Below are positions 17,155 through 25,941 of a stretch of 64,000 bases of DNA, piece after piece. The stretch is taken from the NCBI RefSeq assembly GCF_019219075.1, contig NZ_JAHUWJ010000001.1:124001-188000 (forward strand), in the 5' to 3' direction. The notes beneath the pieces are model-generated. The model had not been told where the DNA came from, did no database searches, and was given only the letters and a program-made list of their open reading frames with translations. The DNA comes from Chitinophaga sp. sic0106. GTDB lineage: Bacteria; Bacteroidota; Bacteroidia; Chitinophagales; Chitinophagaceae. Every line of letters starts with the position of its first letter. Positions within the stretch are counted from its first letter, which is position 1. The translations under genes were made by a program, and so were the position numbers.

Positions 17155-18069
17155 ATGAAAGTAAGTGGATTTTCGTACATGCGTAACAGCTTTACGTACG
17201 GTTACCCGGTGATTCAATCTATCACTTCGGTATTACCCTTAGTAGACGAATTCATTGCCGTAGTCGGCAAAAGCGACGATGGCACCCGTGAAGCCATTGC
17301 GGCCATTGGCTCACCTAAAATCCGCATCATCGATACGGAATGGGACCCTGCCATGACCAAAGGTGGAAAAATCTTTGCACAGCAGGCTAATATCGGCCTG
17401 AAAGCCATTGCTCCGGATGCGGACTGGGCTTTTCATATCCAATCGGATGAGGTAATACACGAAAAAGATATTCCTGAAATCAGACAGGCTATGCAGGAGC
17501 ATCTCCACGATAAAAAAGTGGATGGCTTCCTGTTTCCTTTCTATCATTTCATTGGAGACTATAAACATATCGGGCCTACCCGTAAATGGCACAGCAAGGA
17601 AATACGCATTACCCGCAACGACCAAAAAGTATTTAGCTATCGCGACTCCCAGGGCTTCCGCCTCTACGATTCCGAGGCCGCTTACATGGAAGACGAACGG
17701 AAAAATGGTACCAAGCTGAAAGTAAAAATGCTGGATGCCCGCGTTTATCACTATTCGTATTGCCGTAACCCTTACCTGCTGAGCGGTAAGCTGAAAAAGT
17801 TCGGCAGCTACTATTCACAGGGCTCCGCTTCTCCTGAGTTCAGTAAAGAAGCCGAAGCATTCGATTTCCACGGTGTAATTGATATCCTCGCACCATTTGA
17901 GGGTACACATCCGGCGGTAATGAACGAGGTAATCGCTAAACAAAACTGGGAGTTTAAATACGATCCTTCCCGCGGCAGATTCAAACCAAGACATCGTGTA
18001 TTGCACGAGATTGAAAAAATCACTGGCTGGAGAATTGGAGAGTACAAGAATTATAAACTGATTAGCTAG
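17155..18069 (+). CDS. Glycosyltransferase family 2-like protein
   Basis: A 304-residue protein. The start MKVSGFSYMRNSFTYGYPVI followed by VDEFIAVVGKSDDGTREAI is a GT-A Rossmann-like opening in which the nucleotide sugar is bound. A later acidic motif, FHIQSDEVIHEKDI near residue 100, probably takes the DxD metal-binding role. No signal peptide or membrane segment is visible, so it is cytoplasmic. The donor and acceptor cannot be inferred. It stands alone, between the nadV terminator and a double-hairpin element, with a TAATTTTG element about 100 bases upstream (17046-17053). Confidence 0.85.
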   Translation: MKVSGFSYMRNSFTYGYPVIQSITSVLPLVDEFIAVVGKSDDGTREAIAAIGSPKIRIIDTEWDPAMTKGGKIFAQQANIGLKAIAPDADWAFHIQSDEVIHEKDIPEIRQAMQEHLHDKKVDGFLFPFYHFIGDYKHIGPTRKWHSKEIRITRNDQKVFSYRDSQGFRLYDSEAAYMEDERKNGTKLKVKMLDARVYHYSYCRNPYLLSGKLKKFGSYYSQGSASPEFSKEAEAFDFHGVIDILAPFEGTHPAVMNEVIAKQNWEFKYDPSRGRFKPRHRVLHEIEKITGWRIGEYKNYKLIS

Positions 18070-18090
18070 TAAATAGCAAGCCATTTTTTG

Positions 18091-18170
18091 AGTGGGTCAT
18101 TCCCGTCGCCAATGGCGACGGGAATGACCCACTTTCAATTTGGGGCCAAAGGCCCCAAATTGAAAGTGGG
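18091..18170. repeat. Double-hairpin intergenic element with a shared arm
   Basis: Two perfect 20-bp stems overlap. The first pairs 18091-18110 with 18114-18133 (loop AAT) and the second pairs 18128-18147 with 18151-18170 (loop AAA). The middle arm CCCACT belongs to both, so only one stem can be complete at a time. It follows the glycosyltransferase gene by 21 bases and precedes the terminator of the convergent RND operon. It looks like an intergenic palindrome of the REP kind; no gene is encoded. Confidence 0.8.
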
Positions 18171-18175
18171 TATAA

Positions 18176-18206
18176 AAAAACAAGCCGGAATAAGATTATT
18201 CCGGCT
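18176..18206 (-). terminator. Terminator of the efflux operon
   Basis: Read on the minus strand, AGCCGGAATA/TATTCCGGCT (10 bp, 4-base loop) is followed by TTGTTTTTTT. It lies 86 bases after the stop of the RND permease gene and is correctly oriented for it. Confidence 0.8.
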
Positions 18207-18291
18207 ATTACCTAAACCTACAACTGTTACACTGTTAGTAACAAGACTTAAATATTATCGAGCATACTGGTATAATCAACCAGCCTGCATT

Positions 18292-21200
18292 TTAGTTCAT
18301 ATGTGCTTCGTTTAAAGGCACTTCATCGTAAGAAGCGACCATCCGCTGACGGATGTAACGTTTCTTGGAGAGCTTGCCAATACCGAATCGGGCCATGATC
18401 TTATCCACAATCATATAAATCACCGGTACCACAATCAGCGTCAGGAACATGGAGCTGATCAAACCACCGATAATTACCCATGCCAGACCGTTATTGATGG
18501 AGGCCACACCACCTGTTGCCAGCGCAATCGGCAACATACCGATCACCATTGCAATGGTAGTCATCAGGATCGGGCGAAGACGTGCGTTGTTCGCATGAAT
18601 CAGCGCATCAAAGGTGCTCTGGCCCTGTTCCTTCATCTGGTTGGTAAAGTCCACCAATATGATCGCATTCTTCGCCACCAGACCAATCAACATGATCATA
18701 CCCAGGATAGTGAAGATATTGAGCGTATTATTGGTCAGTGCCAATGCCAGCAATGCACCGATAACCGCTAACGGAATGGAGAATAATACTACGAATGGAT
18801 AAATATAGTTGTCGTACAGCGCCACCATGATCAGGTATACCATCACAATGGAAATCAACAGTGCCACACCTAAGGTGCTGTTGGAATCGCCCTGGTTTTC
18901 CGCATCACCACCAAACAGGTAGCTAACACCTGCTGGTCGTTTCATTTTTTCCAGCTTAGCCTGGAAATCCTGTGTAACAGTACCGGAAGGACGTCCCATT
19001 ACCTGCGACTGTACAGAAACAGAGGTGTTTTTATCACGTCGCTCGAGGTGGCTCGGTCCGGAACCTTCGGTTACGGCTGCAAATTGCGATAATTTAATGA
19101 GTTGTCCTTTATTATTTCTGAACTGAATATTCGCAACGTCTTCCAGATTCTTTCTGTTGAAATCATCGAAGCGGATATTGATGTCATATTCATAATCTCC
19201 CTGACGGAATTTCACTTTAGAATCGTCTGCAGTTCCGCTGAAGGCAGTTTGCATAGTACCACCCACATTATCGAGGGTAAGGCCCAGCGCAGCCATCTTA
19301 TCACGGTCTACCTGTACGTTGATTTCCGGGTTACCTTCTTCCACCGACAGTTTCACTTCACTCGCACCAGGCACGGTTTTGAGCGTGTCCATCGCTTTTT
19401 TCGCAAAGGCCATTACACTGTCCAGTTCAGAACCCATCACCACCAGTTCTACCGGTGCACGTTCAGCAGTACCGAGGATGCTCACATCCGTGGTTTTTAC
19501 TTTCACACCCGGCAGTAAGGCTTTCAGTTCTTTTTTAATTTTTGCTGCATAGATGTCAGAACCGTCAGTTCTCATTTCCGCAGGTACCATCATTACGGTG
19601 ATCTCTGCTTTGTACGCGGTGGACTGTGAAGTACCGAAACCATCTTCAGAAGTCTGACCTACGGTGGTAATCAAGCGGGTAATTTCACTTTTCTTATTCA
19701 GATATGCTTCCGCCGTACGTGTGTTCAGGTTAGACTGCTGAACAGATGCATCTTTTGGCATTTCCAGCATCACGATAAACTGACCACGGTCGCCCTTAGG
19801 GATAAACTCACCACCGATGTAACCTTTACCTACCAGCATGAAAGACAGTATCAGCAACACAATGGAGAAACCTAACGCATAACGTTTATGGCCCAACGAC
19901 CAGCGAAGCAGGCCCGTCATCCAGTTGGTGAATTTGCCTAATTGTTTTTCAAACCAGAGAATGAATTTTTCGAATACGTTCTTACCGGTAATATGCTCCA
20001 GCTTTCCGTAGCGGGAAGAGAGCAGCGGTACAATCATAAACGATGACAGCAACGACAGCATCGTGGAAATCATTACCACCACGCAGAACTCACGCAGGAT
20101 TTTAGATACCAGCTCATTGGTTAAAGAGATTGGCAGGAACACCACCACGATTACGAGGGTAATGGAGGTTACGGTAAATCCGATTTCCTTTACACCTTCA
20201 AACGCAGCGCGTACGCGGTTTTTACCCATCTCCATGTGTCGGTATATATTTTCCAGTACCACAATCGCATCATCCACGAGGATACCTACTACCAGCGACA
20301 GCCCCAGCAGCGACATGAGGTTGAGGGAGAAACCCATCAGTTTCATACCGATGAAAGTAGCCACCAGTGAAGCCGGGATGGAAATCATTACGAACAGTGC
20401 ACTGCGGATACTGTGGAGGAACAACAGCATTACTATTGCCACGAGCACTACCGCAAGGATAAGGTCATGAATTACGGAGTTGGCTGATTCCAGTGTAAAC
20501 TCAGAAGAGTCGTTTGCCACCAGGATCTGCAGTTTGTTGGCTGCATATTCTTTCTGGATTTTATCAATCGACTTTTTCATTTCTTCAGATACCGTTACTG
20601 CGTTGGCATCGGTTTGTTTCTGTACCTGGAGGGCGATTGCGTTGATACCGTCTACGCGGGCAATACGTTCAGCATCTTTCTGTGAATCCTGTACATCTGC
20701 CACATCGAGCAGGCGTACCTGTGTACCGTCGTCTGTAGTTTTTACCACGAGGTTACGCAGCTGATCTACGTTTTTATATTTACCGGCCAGGCGGATAAGG
20801 ATCTGCTGGTCGGCGGTTTTTACTTTACCAGTAGGAAAGTCCATGTTGGCATTGGTGATCAGCTGGCGGAGTTCCATGATGGACATACCAAATGCCTGTA
20901 ATTTCTTAGGATCTACGTTTACCTGGATTTCACGTTCCTGGCCACCGATGAGGGATACCTGGGCTACGCCTGGCAGTCGGGAGAGGATAGGTTGTATCTT
21001 CTTGTCCATCAGATCGTAGAATGCTTTGTCGTCCATGTTGGCGGTGGCAGACAGCGTCATGATCGGCAGGTCGTCGATAGAAAATTTATTCAGCGAAGGT
21101 GGTTTGGCATCACCTGGCAGATCGGCCAGGATGGCGTTTACCTTACGTTGTGCGTCCTGCAGGGCGATGTCCACGTTGGCATCGTTATTCAGCTCAACAG

Positions 21201-21474
21201 TAATAACGGAAAGGCTTTCAGAAGATTTAGAAATGATCTTCTTTACTTTTTCCATGGATGCCACCGCATCTTCAATTTTTTTGGTGATCGTACTTTCCAC
21301 CTCGTTAGGGGAGGCGCCCGGGTATACCGTGGCGATGGTTACGATCGGGGAGCTGAACTTAGGCAGGAGCTCATAGTTCAGCGCTTTATAGCTCATGATA
21401 CCCAGCAGGGTGAGGATGGTAAATACCACCACCACTATGGTAGGCCGTTTTATCGATACTTCAGTAATCTTCAT
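18292..21474 (-). CDS. RND efflux pump permease subunit (AcrB/MexB family)
   Basis: A 1060-residue inner-membrane proton-driven exporter. The first helix (RPTIVVVVFTILTLLGIMSY) is followed by a long periplasmic loop; TM4 carries the proton-relay Asp pair (VVGILVDDAIVVLENIYRH near residue 410) and the second half repeats the layout (GLVAKNAIILVDFTNQMKEQG near 955). The N-terminal KITEVSIKRPTI start and twelve helices match the HAE-1 group. It is last in a five-gene transcript: TetR, TetR, TolC, adaptor, permease. Substrates are unknown. The spacing to the adaptor gene is 37 bases. Confidence 0.97.
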   Translation of the reverse strand: MKITEVSIKRPTIVVVVFTILTLLGIMSYKALNYELLPKFSSPIVTIATVYPGASPNEVESTITKKIEDAVASMEKVKKIISKSSESLSVITVELNNDANVDIALQDAQRKVNAILADLPGDAKPPSLNKFSIDDLPIMTLSATANMDDKAFYDLMDKKIQPILSRLPGVAQVSLIGGQEREIQVNVDPKKLQAFGMSIMELRQLITNANMDFPTGKVKTADQQILIRLAGKYKNVDQLRNLVVKTTDDGTQVRLLDVADVQDSQKDAERIARVDGINAIALQVQKQTDANAVTVSEEMKKSIDKIQKEYAANKLQILVANDSSEFTLESANSVIHDLILAVVLVAIVMLLFLHSIRSALFVMISIPASLVATFIGMKLMGFSLNLMSLLGLSLVVGILVDDAIVVLENIYRHMEMGKNRVRAAFEGVKEIGFTVTSITLVIVVVFLPISLTNELVSKILREFCVVVMISTMLSLLSSFMIVPLLSSRYGKLEHITGKNVFEKFILWFEKQLGKFTNWMTGLLRWSLGHKRYALGFSIVLLILSFMLVGKGYIGGEFIPKGDRGQFIVMLEMPKDASVQQSNLNTRTAEAYLNKKSEITRLITTVGQTSEDGFGTSQSTAYKAEITVMMVPAEMRTDGSDIYAAKIKKELKALLPGVKVKTTDVSILGTAERAPVELVVMGSELDSVMAFAKKAMDTLKTVPGASEVKLSVEEGNPEINVQVDRDKMAALGLTLDNVGGTMQTAFSGTADDSKVKFRQGDYEYDINIRFDDFNRKNLEDVANIQFRNNKGQLIKLSQFAAVTEGSGPSHLERRDKNTSVSVQSQVMGRPSGTVTQDFQAKLEKMKRPAGVSYLFGGDAENQGDSNSTLGVALLISIVMVYLIMVALYDNYIYPFVVLFSIPLAVIGALLALALTNNTLNIFTILGMIMLIGLVAKNAIILVDFTNQMKEQGQSTFDALIHANNARLRPILMTTIAMVIGMLPIALATGGVASINNGLAWVIIGGLISSMFLTLIVVPVIYMIVDKIMARFGIGKLSKKRYIRQRMVASYDEVPLNEAHMN

Positions 21475-21511
21475 GTTCCAAGAATTTGATCAGTCACCTG
21501 TTACGCATGTT

Positions 21512-22588
21512 TTATTTGGCAGCCTGCTGTACCGCTACTTTTGCACCTTCGGTCAGGTTGATCTGGCCGCTGGTGATAACGGTTTCACCGTCGCTGAGGC
21601 CTTCACGGATTTCCACCTGGTCACCGATGATGCGGCCGGCAACAACTTTACGTTTTTTGGCTACGTTGTTATCCATTACATATACTTCGTTGCTGTTTAC
21701 ACCACCAATAAAGGCTGTGCGTGCAATGAATATGGTTTGATCTGTTTCGGGAGATGTAAAATGCGCAGTGCCATACATGCCCGCTTTCAGTTCTTTGCCG
21801 GATACGTTCGTCACTTCCATTTCTACCGGGTAGTTGAGGGAGTTATCGCCTTTAGCTGCGATGAAGGTGATCACGGCATTGTATTTCGTTTCCGGGAATA
21901 CGGAAGAAGTCACTTCTACTTTCTGGCCTTTTTTAAGTCCAACTACCTGTGTTTCAGGCACGGCTACGGCGAGTTTCAGACGGGTAACGTCTACGATATC
22001 AAACATTTTGTTACCTGGTGAGAGGTAGGCACCTTGCTCGATATATTTTTTATTGATCACACCGGAGATAGGTGCTTTCACGTAGGTGTCTCTTACGCGG
22101 CGGCTGGCTGCATCATAGCGGGTTTTAGCCAGGTCGTACTGCAGCCGTGCGTCGTCTACCTGTTTCTGGGTAACACCACCGGTTTTAAAGGCAGCTTCAT
22201 AGCGGTCTTTATCTACTTTCAACTGTTGCAGATTGGCTTTTGCGGACTCCAGGTCGGTGCTGATGATTTCACCGTCGAGGTAAGCGATGGCCTGCCCCTG
22301 TTTCACTACGCTACCTTCGTCTACCAGCAGTTTGGTGATACGGCCGGAGGTTTCGGCGAGGTAGGAGAGTTCGCGGATAGGCGTGAAGTTACCGTTGGCC
22401 AGGAAGCCGCCGGCAAAATCATTGCGGGATACTTTCTGTACCAGTACAGGAATATCACCTATGTTGCTTTGTTTTACGAATTCAATTTTGGCTTCGTTCG
22501 CTTTTTTATTGGCGTTCAGTTTCCACATTATCAGTACCACAGCTCCTACAGTAACCAGTCCCCAGATAATAATTTTTTTCATCTGCAA
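21512..22588 (-). CDS. RND efflux periplasmic adaptor (membrane fusion protein)
   Basis: A 358-residue protein with an N-terminal signal or anchor (IIIWGLVTVGAVVLIMWKL). The split lipoyl-like domain (ITKLLVDEGSVVKQGQAIAY and YVKAPISGVINKKYIEQGAY) flanks a coiled-coil hairpin (AKANLQQLKVDKDRYEAAFK), and a beta-barrel domain follows. It links the RND permease to the TolC channel across the periplasm. It lies 37 bases before the permease gene and 54 bases after the TolC gene. Confidence 0.96.
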   Translation of the reverse strand: MQMKKIIIWGLVTVGAVVLIMWKLNANKKANEAKIEFVKQSNIGDIPVLVQKVSRNDFAGGFLANGNFTPIRELSYLAETSGRITKLLVDEGSVVKQGQAIAYLDGEIISTDLESAKANLQQLKVDKDRYEAAFKTGGVTQKQVDDARLQYDLAKTRYDAASRRVRDTYVKAPISGVINKKYIEQGAYLSPGNKMFDIVDVTRLKLAVAVPETQVVGLKKGQKVEVTSSVFPETKYNAVITFIAAKGDNSLNYPVEMEVTNVSGKELKAGMYGTAHFTSPETDQTIFIARTAFIGGVNSNEVYVMDNNVAKKRKVVAGRIIGDQVEIREGLSDGETVITSGQINLTEGAKVAVQQAAK

Positions 22589-22642
22589 AATGTTTGATTG
22601 TTTTATTTCTTGCTTTACAGCAGGTAATTTTCGTTTATACGT

Positions 22643-23998
22643 TTAGTTTAGAAGAGATTTCAGGTTGCCTTTACTCTTGATCATATCCAGTTCGGCCAGT
22701 TTATATTGCAGGAGTGCTGCGTTATAGCTGTTCTGGGCGTCCGTCAGAGAGGTTTCTGCGTTGAGCAGGTCGGTAAGGCCAGCCAGGCCGAGGCTATAGT
22801 TATTCTGTGTGGAATAGTATACTTCGTTGGCCAGTTCCATATTCTCTTTCTGGGTTTGAATGGCGGTGATGTTGGTGCGCATGGTCAGCTTGGAATTTTC
22901 GTACTGAATATTGAGGGCGAGTTTAGTTTCGTCCATGGTATATTTCAGCTGACGGATAGCCACGTTTGCCTGGCTCACTTTGGAGCGGCGGCCAAAACCA
23001 TCGAAGATGGGCACACGCAGGGTGAGGCCTATGGCGGAGGTACCGTACCAGAGGGTACTGTTGGCATCTCCTTTTTCGTATAGCCAGTGGTTACTCATCC
23101 CGTTGTAGGAGTATCTTCCGAAGAGGGAGAGGGTTGGATAATTCTCTGCCTGATATGCTTTTTTCTGGAACAGTTGCAGTTCTTCCTGTTTCTTCAGCAC
23201 TTTCATTTCGGTTCTGTCTTCCAGGCTGATATCTTCATGTTGCAGCACTTGCGCCGCGTTGTTTTCGATATCTTTCAGGGAAGCGGAAGGTATTACGAAG
23301 GCTGATTCCAGTGGCATGCCCATCACTCTTTTCAGGTTGTTGGTTTGCATGGCGTACTGGTTGATCAGTTGAATGCGTTGTGTCTGATAGTTGGTCAGGT
23401 TTACCTTGATTCTGTCCAGGTCGATTTTTTTGGCGAGGCCGTTATCGAACTGGGATTTGGTAACGGTTACCAGTGCTGATAATTTCTGCACATTGGAGTC
23501 CAGGCTTTTGATATTTTCCTGGGTGATCAGCAGTTGATAATAGAGCTGGGAAACGTTATAGATCAGGTCTTCGGTGGACTGCTGTGTTTGCAGTTTATAA
23601 TAATCCTCACCCGCTTTAGCGGCTTTGAGGCCGGTAAAAACGCTTTGGTTGTATAATTGTTGGTTGAGTTCAGCACCTGCGCTGGTGCTGTATTTAACAC
23701 CAAAGGCTACTGCCAAATTTTTTCCGGGCTGGCCGATAACATCTCCTGGCAGGATGGATTTAGCCAGTTGTAAGTTATCTGTATAATTGGCATTACCATT
23801 TATTTGCGGGAGTGCCTGGGCGCGCACTTCGTCAGTTTTGAACTTACCCATTTCCTCTTCCATTTTAGTTCTGGCGAGGCCCTGGTTGTTATTGATGGCA
23901 AATTTCAATGCTTCCGGTAGCGTGAGTGGTGCCTGGGCATAGCAATGAGATACACCTATCCCCACCAGGAGGATAAGCGACAACTTTAATCGCTTCAT
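22643..23998 (-). CDS. TolC-family outer-membrane efflux channel
   Basis: A 451-residue protein with a signal peptide (MKRLKLSLILLVGIGVSHCYAQ, cleaved near residue 22). Two repeated outer-membrane efflux domains give the alternating long helices and short barrel strands of TolC (LPEALKFAINNNQGLARTKM at the start, ALNIQYENSKLTMRTNITAI later). YSLGLAGLTDLLNAETSLTD and AALLQYKLAELDMIKSKGNL close the second repeat. It precedes the adaptor and permease genes and completes a tripartite pump. Confidence 0.96.
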   Translation of the reverse strand: MKRLKLSLILLVGIGVSHCYAQAPLTLPEALKFAINNNQGLARTKMEEEMGKFKTDEVRAQALPQINGNANYTDNLQLAKSILPGDVIGQPGKNLAVAFGVKYSTSAGAELNQQLYNQSVFTGLKAAKAGEDYYKLQTQQSTEDLIYNVSQLYYQLLITQENIKSLDSNVQKLSALVTVTKSQFDNGLAKKIDLDRIKVNLTNYQTQRIQLINQYAMQTNNLKRVMGMPLESAFVIPSASLKDIENNAAQVLQHEDISLEDRTEMKVLKKQEELQLFQKKAYQAENYPTLSLFGRYSYNGMSNHWLYEKGDANSTLWYGTSAIGLTLRVPIFDGFGRRSKVSQANVAIRQLKYTMDETKLALNIQYENSKLTMRTNITAIQTQKENMELANEVYYSTQNNYSLGLAGLTDLLNAETSLTDAQNSYNAALLQYKLAELDMIKSKGNLKSLLN

Positions 23999-24026
23999 AC
24001 TGTTTAGATTAGCCTTGTAGTGTTTT

Positions 24027-24641
24027 TTAAACTTCTTCTTTAAAATGCAGATATTGGTATGCTACCTGTTGGCCTTGTGATGAGGTAATGCCCATGATAT
24101 AGTGGGTGGTTACTTCATCCATTACGTTGTGAATTTCGTATTGGTCTGCCGGATAGTGCGATGGATCGAAAGCTGCTTCCAGCTGTAGCTGGCGCATGCG
24201 GGCAACAATATCGATATCCAGGTTTTTGCGGTACAGACCTTCGGTGATACCACGTCTGAGATTTTCTTTTATGCTGTACAGGATACGATCTGTCTTAAAA
24301 CTCACTACTTCCTTCCAGGTATCCGGATGATATTTTTCGATTTCGTAAAGCATAACAGGATTGAGTGTCCTGGCTTTGGAACGTATGAACTGCATTTGGT
24401 GCATATGTTCCTCGATGGCATTGGCGGAATCGGTCTGGTTAGTGGCATTGAACCTGATATGATCGTCCAGCAGTTCGCGCATGGATTCGCTGATCAGGGA
24501 CTGTTTATCTTCAAAATGCTCGTACAGTGTTTTTTTGGATATGCCGCAGTCGCGTGCTATATCAAACATGGTTACACCTTTGACGCCATAAGACCTGAAC
24601 ATTTTCCTGGCGGCGTCCATTATCCTTTCTCTCACTACCAT
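24027..24641 (-). CDS. TetR/AcrR-family regulator (second of two)
   Basis: A 204-residue protein. Its N-terminal helix-turn-helix reads VVRERIMDAARKMFRSYG, then GVTMFDIARDCGISKKTLYE, then HFEDKQSLISESM, the TetR signature. The C-terminal ligand-binding helices carry no family-specific motif. It lies 9 bases after the other TetR gene and 28 bases before the TolC gene, so it is encoded inside the efflux transcript. It probably senses a pump substrate. Two regulators in one efflux operon is less usual than one. Confidence 0.93.
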   Translation of the reverse strand: MVVRERIMDAARKMFRSYGVKGVTMFDIARDCGISKKTLYEHFEDKQSLISESMRELLDDHIRFNATNQTDSANAIEEHMHQMQFIRSKARTLNPVMLYEIEKYHPDTWKEVVSFKTDRILYSIKENLRRGITEGLYRKNLDIDIVARMRQLQLEAAFDPSHYPADQYEIHNVMDEVTTHYIMGITSSQGQQVAYQYLHFKEEV

Positions 24642-24650
24642 GGTTTCCGT

Positions 24651-25256
24651 TTATGCTTTTATGCCTTTTATAAAAATTTCGAGTAATAGTTTTTGTTGTT
24701 CGATGATTTCCTCAAAGATGGCGTCGTCGAGGTCATTGTTGGCGGTGACAACATCCGGCACGGTGAATCGTAGTCCCATCATGGCCTGCACGAGTATTTC
24801 GGCAGTTTTATGCGGGTTTTTGACTTTGAATTCGCCGGTGGTTACCCCGTATTTTATTATTTCCGCATGGAGTTCGATATCGCGTTTTTTGGCGGCGATC
24901 ATTTGTTCCTGCACGCGGCTGTTGCTATCGTTGAGCAGTTTGAATAATTCGAGACGACAGAATTTCATCACGAAGTTCCTGCGTATTTCGATCAGCTGGT
25001 ACAATGCTTTGCTGGCCGATTTGGCGGTTTTGGCTTCTTTCTCCATTTCCTGGAAGTAGGTTTCGCCAATTCTTTCCAGTACGGCCTGGTGCATCCCGTT
25101 TTTATCAGGAAAATAATAATAGAGGGATGCTTTAGAACAGCGAAGGTCGTCGGCGATCTCGTTCATGGTGGTTTTACCGGCGCCATAAATGGTAAAGCGC
25201 TTCAAAGCCGCCTCGAGGATCTTATCCCGCATTTCGTCCTTGTTCTCTGCTTGCAT
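24651..25256 (-). CDS. TetR/AcrR-family regulator (first of two)
   Basis: A 201-residue protein with a helix-turn-helix (KILEAALKRFTIYGAGKTTM, NEIADDLRCSKASLYYYFPD) and a C-terminal helical ligand domain. It is the promoter-proximal gene of the efflux operon. It is divergent from nothing: the upstream 680 bases hold no gene. Inverted TTTTGAC/GTCAAAA arms cover its promoter, fitting autorepression. Confidence 0.93.
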   Translation of the reverse strand: MQAENKDEMRDKILEAALKRFTIYGAGKTTMNEIADDLRCSKASLYYYFPDKNGMHQAVLERIGETYFQEMEKEAKTAKSASKALYQLIEIRRNFVMKFCRLELFKLLNDSNSRVQEQMIAAKKRDIELHAEIIKYGVTTGEFKVKNPHKTAEILVQAMMGLRFTVPDVVTANNDLDDAIFEEIIEQQKLLLEIFIKGIKA

Positions 25257-25261
25257 TAACT

Positions 25262-25380
25262 TTTTGACTTTTTTAGTTTCAAGGTCAAAATTAGACAGTT
25301 TTTTTTAATAAGAAAAGGGGAAATTCTGTTTAACAAGTATTTAACTTTTTGAACTTAAAAGTCAGGAAGTCAAAAACCGG
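25262..25380 (-). promoter_or_regulatory. Promoter and likely TetR operators of the efflux operon
   Basis: On the minus strand TAATTTTG (25293-25286) matches the TAnnTTTG -7 element, placed 30 bases before the first TetR ATG. Arms TTTTGAC and GTCAAAA (25290-25262) flank the presumed transcription start at 15-base spacing. A second pair, TTTTTGAC and GTTCAAAAA, lies further upstream at about 25377-25346. Such pairs fit binding by a TetR dimer. The TTTG -33 element is weak. Confidence 0.5.
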
Positions 25381-25404
25381 GATGGTTTACGGAGTTTCTT
25401 TTTT

Positions 25405-25469
25405 ACGTCCACCGGATGCCGAAGGCATCTGCTGGACGTGTGTTTGCCGGCGGGTGCCGGTAAACACAC
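25405..25469. repeat. Double short-loop hairpin element
   Basis: Two adjacent palindromes. At 25405-25439 ACGTCCACCGGATGCC pairs with GGCATCTGCTGGACGT (14 of 16 pairs, loop GAA). At 25438-25469 GTGTGTTTGCCGGC pairs with GCCGGTAAACACAC (14 pairs with one G-T, loop GGGT). It resembles the elements at 8394-8438 and 18091-18170. Confidence 0.75.
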
Positions 25470-25695
25470 AGGAGAGAAAGGAGGTTCAGGAAGCTACCGA
25501 ATGGGGTCAACCAGAAAAAGTGGGGGGCTAAGCCAGCCCTTGTTAAAAGGTATACCCCAGGCTTGGCAGGGTAGCCCACCGCCTATCAAAGAGGTCAACC
25601 CAACTAAAGTAGCTGCTACAAAAACCAGCAAAACCCGACCGGGGCCAGGCGTGCGAAGCACCCTCCCTTCCGAGGATGAATCAAAAATAAATTAA
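25470..25695. other. GC-rich non-coding block of unknown nature
   Basis: This stretch is clearly more GC-rich than its AT-rich flanks. It contains runs such as GTGGGGGGCTAAGCCAGCCC, a GGTATACC palindrome, two direct copies of GGTCAACC (about 25505 and 25592) and GGTAGCC/AGCTACC complementarity. The plus-strand frames give a low-complexity basic peptide of no recognisable family, and the minus-strand frame is broken by stops. It lacks the RNase P, tmRNA and SRP RNA signatures I know. It could be a structured RNA or a genomic repeat. Confidence 0.4.
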
Positions 25696-25748
25696 GCGCC
25701 TGAGAGTTGTCTAAATGACGACATGCCTCCATCAGGTACCCGAATAAA

Positions 25749-25782
25749 AAGAGGGTGTATGGTACTTTTGATACACCCTCTT
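25749..25782 (-). terminator. Terminator of the aminotransferase gene
   Basis: On the minus strand AAGAGGGTGTAT pairs with ATACACCCTCTT (12 bp, 10-base loop) and is followed by TTTTTATT. It lies about 160 bases past the aminotransferase stop. Confidence 0.75.
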
Positions 25783-25863
25783 ATAACTCCCACTATAAAA
25801 AGTGAATACAACATAAACACCCTGGACCCTAAGTGAAATATAATAATGAAGGTGTAATCCCTT

Positions 25864-25913
25864 TACCCCCAATCAAAACAAAAGGGGGTACAAAGCAAAC
25901 GCCCTGTACCCCC
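25864..25913. other. Three-arm alternative hairpin
   Basis: A TACCCCC arm (25864-25870), a GGGGGTACA arm (25884-25892) and a TGTACCCCC arm (25905-25913) compete: the middle arm can pair with either neighbour. The element sits just downstream of the minus-strand aminotransferase stop and upstream of its terminator. Apart from this, 25696-25941 holds no gene. Confidence 0.55.
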
Positions 25914-25941
25914 TAAATGGAAAAGGATTATTTAAATATAC

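Noticed and set aside
25438-25695. An 85-codon plus-strand frame over the GC-rich block
   Set aside because: Its start lies in a hairpin and the peptide is low-complexity and basic with no domain; a non-coding nature is more likely.
25470-25695. RNase P RNA or tmRNA
   Set aside because: The conserved P4 GAGGAAAGTCC region and the tmRNA alanine-acceptor ends are absent.
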